Shown piece by piece: positions 61,592-64,000 of a stretch of 64,000 nt of DNA. Every line of letters begins with the position of its first letter. Position 1 is the stretch's first letter. The notes below the pieces were generated by a model. The model saw only the letters and a list, made by a program, of their open reading frames with translations, was not told the origin of the DNA and did not search any database. The DNA comes from Cymodocea nodosa (taxonomy: Eukaryota > Streptophyta > Magnoliopsida > Alismatales > Cymodoceaceae), in NCBI GenBank assembly GCA_036874045.1, contig CM072347.1:560501-624500 (forward strand), in the 5' to 3' direction. The position numbers and the translations under genes were made by a program.

Positions 61592-64000
61592 TTATTTATA
61601 AGGACAATAAAGATAGAAATTTTCACACAAACAACATTTATTTGAGCTTATATATATATGATCTGTCTGTCGACATCCTTATTAAGTTGGTTCGATTTGT
61701 GTTTCTTGTTTGTAGGTGTGTCTTTGACTTTTGTTCATATACATCCTAAAATTCTTTTATTATTCTTTTAACATGGGGCAAGCATGTCTAACGTAATATA
61801 CTAGTGCCCATTGCTTTTTCCTGAAGCACCTTGCATATTAATTTATTCAAAGGAATTAAATGTATTGGTCGCTTAGTTTGTTTGAAGATTTTGAATTTAA
61901 GTGTTATGGCCTCATTACCAATTCTAATATGAACTTTCATATGTTTAGCTTTTAAAATGAACTTGGTAAATTTCGTTGAGGTGACTTGCTGATTCTCTTA
62001 TCATTATTTTAAGTAGTTTTTATTGATCTATCCTTTAATTGTGACAGTGCATTGTATCGATTTTATGAACATATGACAAGTCCAATTCCCTTTACATCTC
62101 ATCTATGTAAACATTATAAATTTCACTACAATGTGGGTATAAGAGAATATAGGTATGGGAAAGGAAATTTGTTCTTGTTCTATGAGTTATTTAGGTACTC
62201 ACATGGATGTCAAGGAAGAGAATTATCATGAACCATACCTTTGTTTTGATTTCTCTTTTCTTTGAGCGTAGTAAATCAGGTATGCTTCTTTTAGCCTTTA
62301 CCTTATTTATTATGAATCAAATGCATGATAACTTACCTTGAAAATAATGCACGGTTTGGGTAAAGAGAGCTTGCATGATTTATTATGAATTTTGTGTTTA
62401 TTTAGATAGTATACTGTTGTTGTGATTTTTGTTTAGGATTATTTCTGTTCAAATCTAGACATTTATTTATTTGTGATTAAAGTCAATTCTAATTATCTTG
62501 AACGCCATGCATGATCTTGGTTTTTGCTTTTTGTGCCTCCTGATTTATTAGTTTCGGTAATCATAGAGTGCGGAAGAACATAGCACTGTCGATGCAACCA
62601 TGGAGAGGGAGAAAGACACGTAACTTATATTAAGTGATTACAGCACACGCATAAAATCTTTATAATCCTAATTTTAGTATGATTATTTATACGATGGTTA
62701 TCCTTTATATTTGATCATAGGCGGAGCTTGAACTGCAGTTGAATTGGATGGCCAGCCTTGTCCCTCCTTCCACCTCTCTTCTCTCTTTACTTCATATTAT
62801 TATTACTATTAAAGTCACCAGAATTATTTCAAAAATTTCATGCATGAGTCATGAATCTGGAAGCTTAGAATTATAAATCAAGGTAAATTAGTGCGCCCTC
62901 AAATTTAACCAGTTATATCTTTATCAATTCTTAATGAATTCGAGTAAAACAAGAATTCACATGAAAATATTTAAAAGCTTTTTGGGACAACAAAAAACTG
63001 GAGCTGAGATGATCACCTAAGATTGACTTCCGTAAAATTTCATGGATTTAAATCACACTCAATCCATCACGAAAAACTTTGAGATTTTGCATCATGTTAA
63101 AATTTTGATTCACCAATGCTCTCAGAAAATACAGAGCGAACCACTTTGTGGTATTATTTATAAATTTACAACAAAAGTTCATCGATGAATGGATGTCTCT
63201 AAACAGTAATTTCTCACTAAGATACAATATACGCAGAATCATTTTTCCAAAATGAATTGAAACAAACAAATTAAATTTAGAAACATATATCACTCCTGGG
63301 AATAAATAACTCACTGTAGAACCATATTACTGCGGCGTGCCTTCGAATGTTTTTGTGAAGTAATCACTTAGAACTCGAAGTCAACAGCAACTCATCAGCC
63401 ATTTCTTTGACGAGCTTCCAGGCGGCGAGGACGTGCGTCTCGTCCGTCAAGGTGGCACCGACGGCGAATCGTATCACGTACACACCGCCGAGCACGGTGT
63501 GCGTCATGTACGCCCTGCCGCTCTCGTTGATCTTCACGAGAAGCCTCTGGTTCAGAGCATTTGTCTCCTCCTGCCCTTCCATGGAAATGGCGGACTTGGC
63601 CGGGTTGAGACGGAAGCAGACCAATGCGAATCTCCTGGGCACCACCACCTCGAAACGGGAGTCGCACCTCACCATCCGCTCGAAGGTCCTGGCCAGGTGC
63701 ACGTCGCTCCTGATGTGGGAGCGCAGGTTTCGGGCGCCGTAACATCGGATGACCATGTACAGCTTCAACGCCCTGAAGCGTCGCCCCACCCCTACCTGCC
63801 AGTCCTTGTAGTCCACCACCGCCCCCGTCTCGGTGGCCCGATTCTTCAGGTACTCCGGGTCGATGTTCAGGGACTCCACCAGGGGGGTGCGGTCCCTCAC
63901 CCAAAGGCAGCAACAGTCCAGGCACGTCAAAAGCCACTTGTGCGGGCTCATGCTAATCGAGTCCACCCGCTCCAACCCCTCGAAGTGATGCCTGAACTCG
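59677..64000. repeat. Tandem array unit, copy 7 (cut by window edge)
   Basis: The first 4,324 bp of another unit, ending inside TDC. The variable site would lie at 66244, beyond the window, so the allele of this copy is unknown. The array clearly continues to the right. Confidence 0.97.
63364..64000 (-). CDS. TDC: Tryptophan decarboxylase, copy 7 (5' part beyond window)
   Basis: Residues 304-514 of the same protein, including K324, Y353 and G375, down to the TGA stop. The missing N-terminal part is due to the window edge, not to a truncation: the reading frame is open at base 64000 and matches the other copies. An in-frame TTG near 63975 is not a real start. Confidence 0.93.
   Translation of the reverse strand, partial: EFRHHFEGLERVDSISMSPHKWLLTCLDCCCLWVRDRTPLVESLNIDPEYLKNRATETGAVVDYKDWQVGVGRRFRALKLYMVIRCYGARNLRSHIRSDVHLARTFERMVRCDSRFEVVVPRRFALVCFRLNPAKSAISMEGQEETNALNQRLLVKINESGRAYMTHTVLGGVYVIRFAVGATLTDETHVLAAWKLVKEMADELLLTSSSK

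Noticed and set aside
63364..64000. Truncated TDC pseudogene at the right end
   Set aside because: The missing part is cut only by the window edge; the frame is open and identical to the complete genes.
1..64000. CRISPR-like or bacterial repeat system
   Set aside because: The repeat is a 10-kb gene-bearing tandem unit with a plant decarboxylase, an LTR retroelement and plant-type promoters. There are no short repeats with spacers.

Overview
The window is plant nuclear DNA, most likely from a monocot. The evidence is a GC-rich, intronless, plant-type aromatic amino acid decarboxylase gene set in AT-rich, retrotransposon-bearing intergenic DNA. The protein resembles grass and other monocot tryptophan decarboxylases. 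I cannot name the species.

The whole window is one head-to-tail tandem array. A unit of 9,946 bp repeats with an exact period: six full copies (1-59676) and a seventh cut by the right edge (59677-64000). Both window edges lie inside the array, so no flanking single-copy DNA is visible and the unit boundaries used here (counted from base 1) are arbitrary. By reading, I found one base difference between copies: C at 6568, 16514, 26460 and 36406, A at 46352 and 56298. I did not compare every base by computation.

Layout of one unit, using copy-1 coordinates: (1) 1-1915, minus strand, the upstream part of a degenerate Ty3/gypsy chromovirus pol (reverse transcriptase, RNase H, start of integrase), which continues across the arbitrary boundary into the end of the preceding unit; (2) 1916-3687, AT-rich DNA with no gene, including the 3' side of TDC; (3) 3688-5232, minus strand, an intact 514-residue tryptophan decarboxylase; (4) 5233-5561, its leader, TATA-like box and G-box; (5) 5562-6919, AT-rich head-to-head intergenic DNA; (6) 6920-7183, plus strand, a second, diverged copy of the TDC promoter and leader that stops at the place of the start codon, with no coding region behind it; (7) 7184-8799, AT-rich DNA with microsatellites; (8) about 8800-9110, minus strand, the 3' LTR of the retroelement; (9) 9092-9946, minus strand, the integrase end of pol with a chromo-like tail.

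The only intact gene in each unit is TDC, so the array is an amplification of tryptamine-forming capacity: six complete same-strand genes plus part of a seventh. The retroelement is 5'-truncated and broken by the same lesions in every copy, and the orphan promoter also looks the same in every copy. Both were therefore already broken before the array expanded. The near absence of differences, even in microsatellites, means either a very recent expansion, strong homogenisation, or an assembly artefact. These cannot be told apart from the sequence alone.
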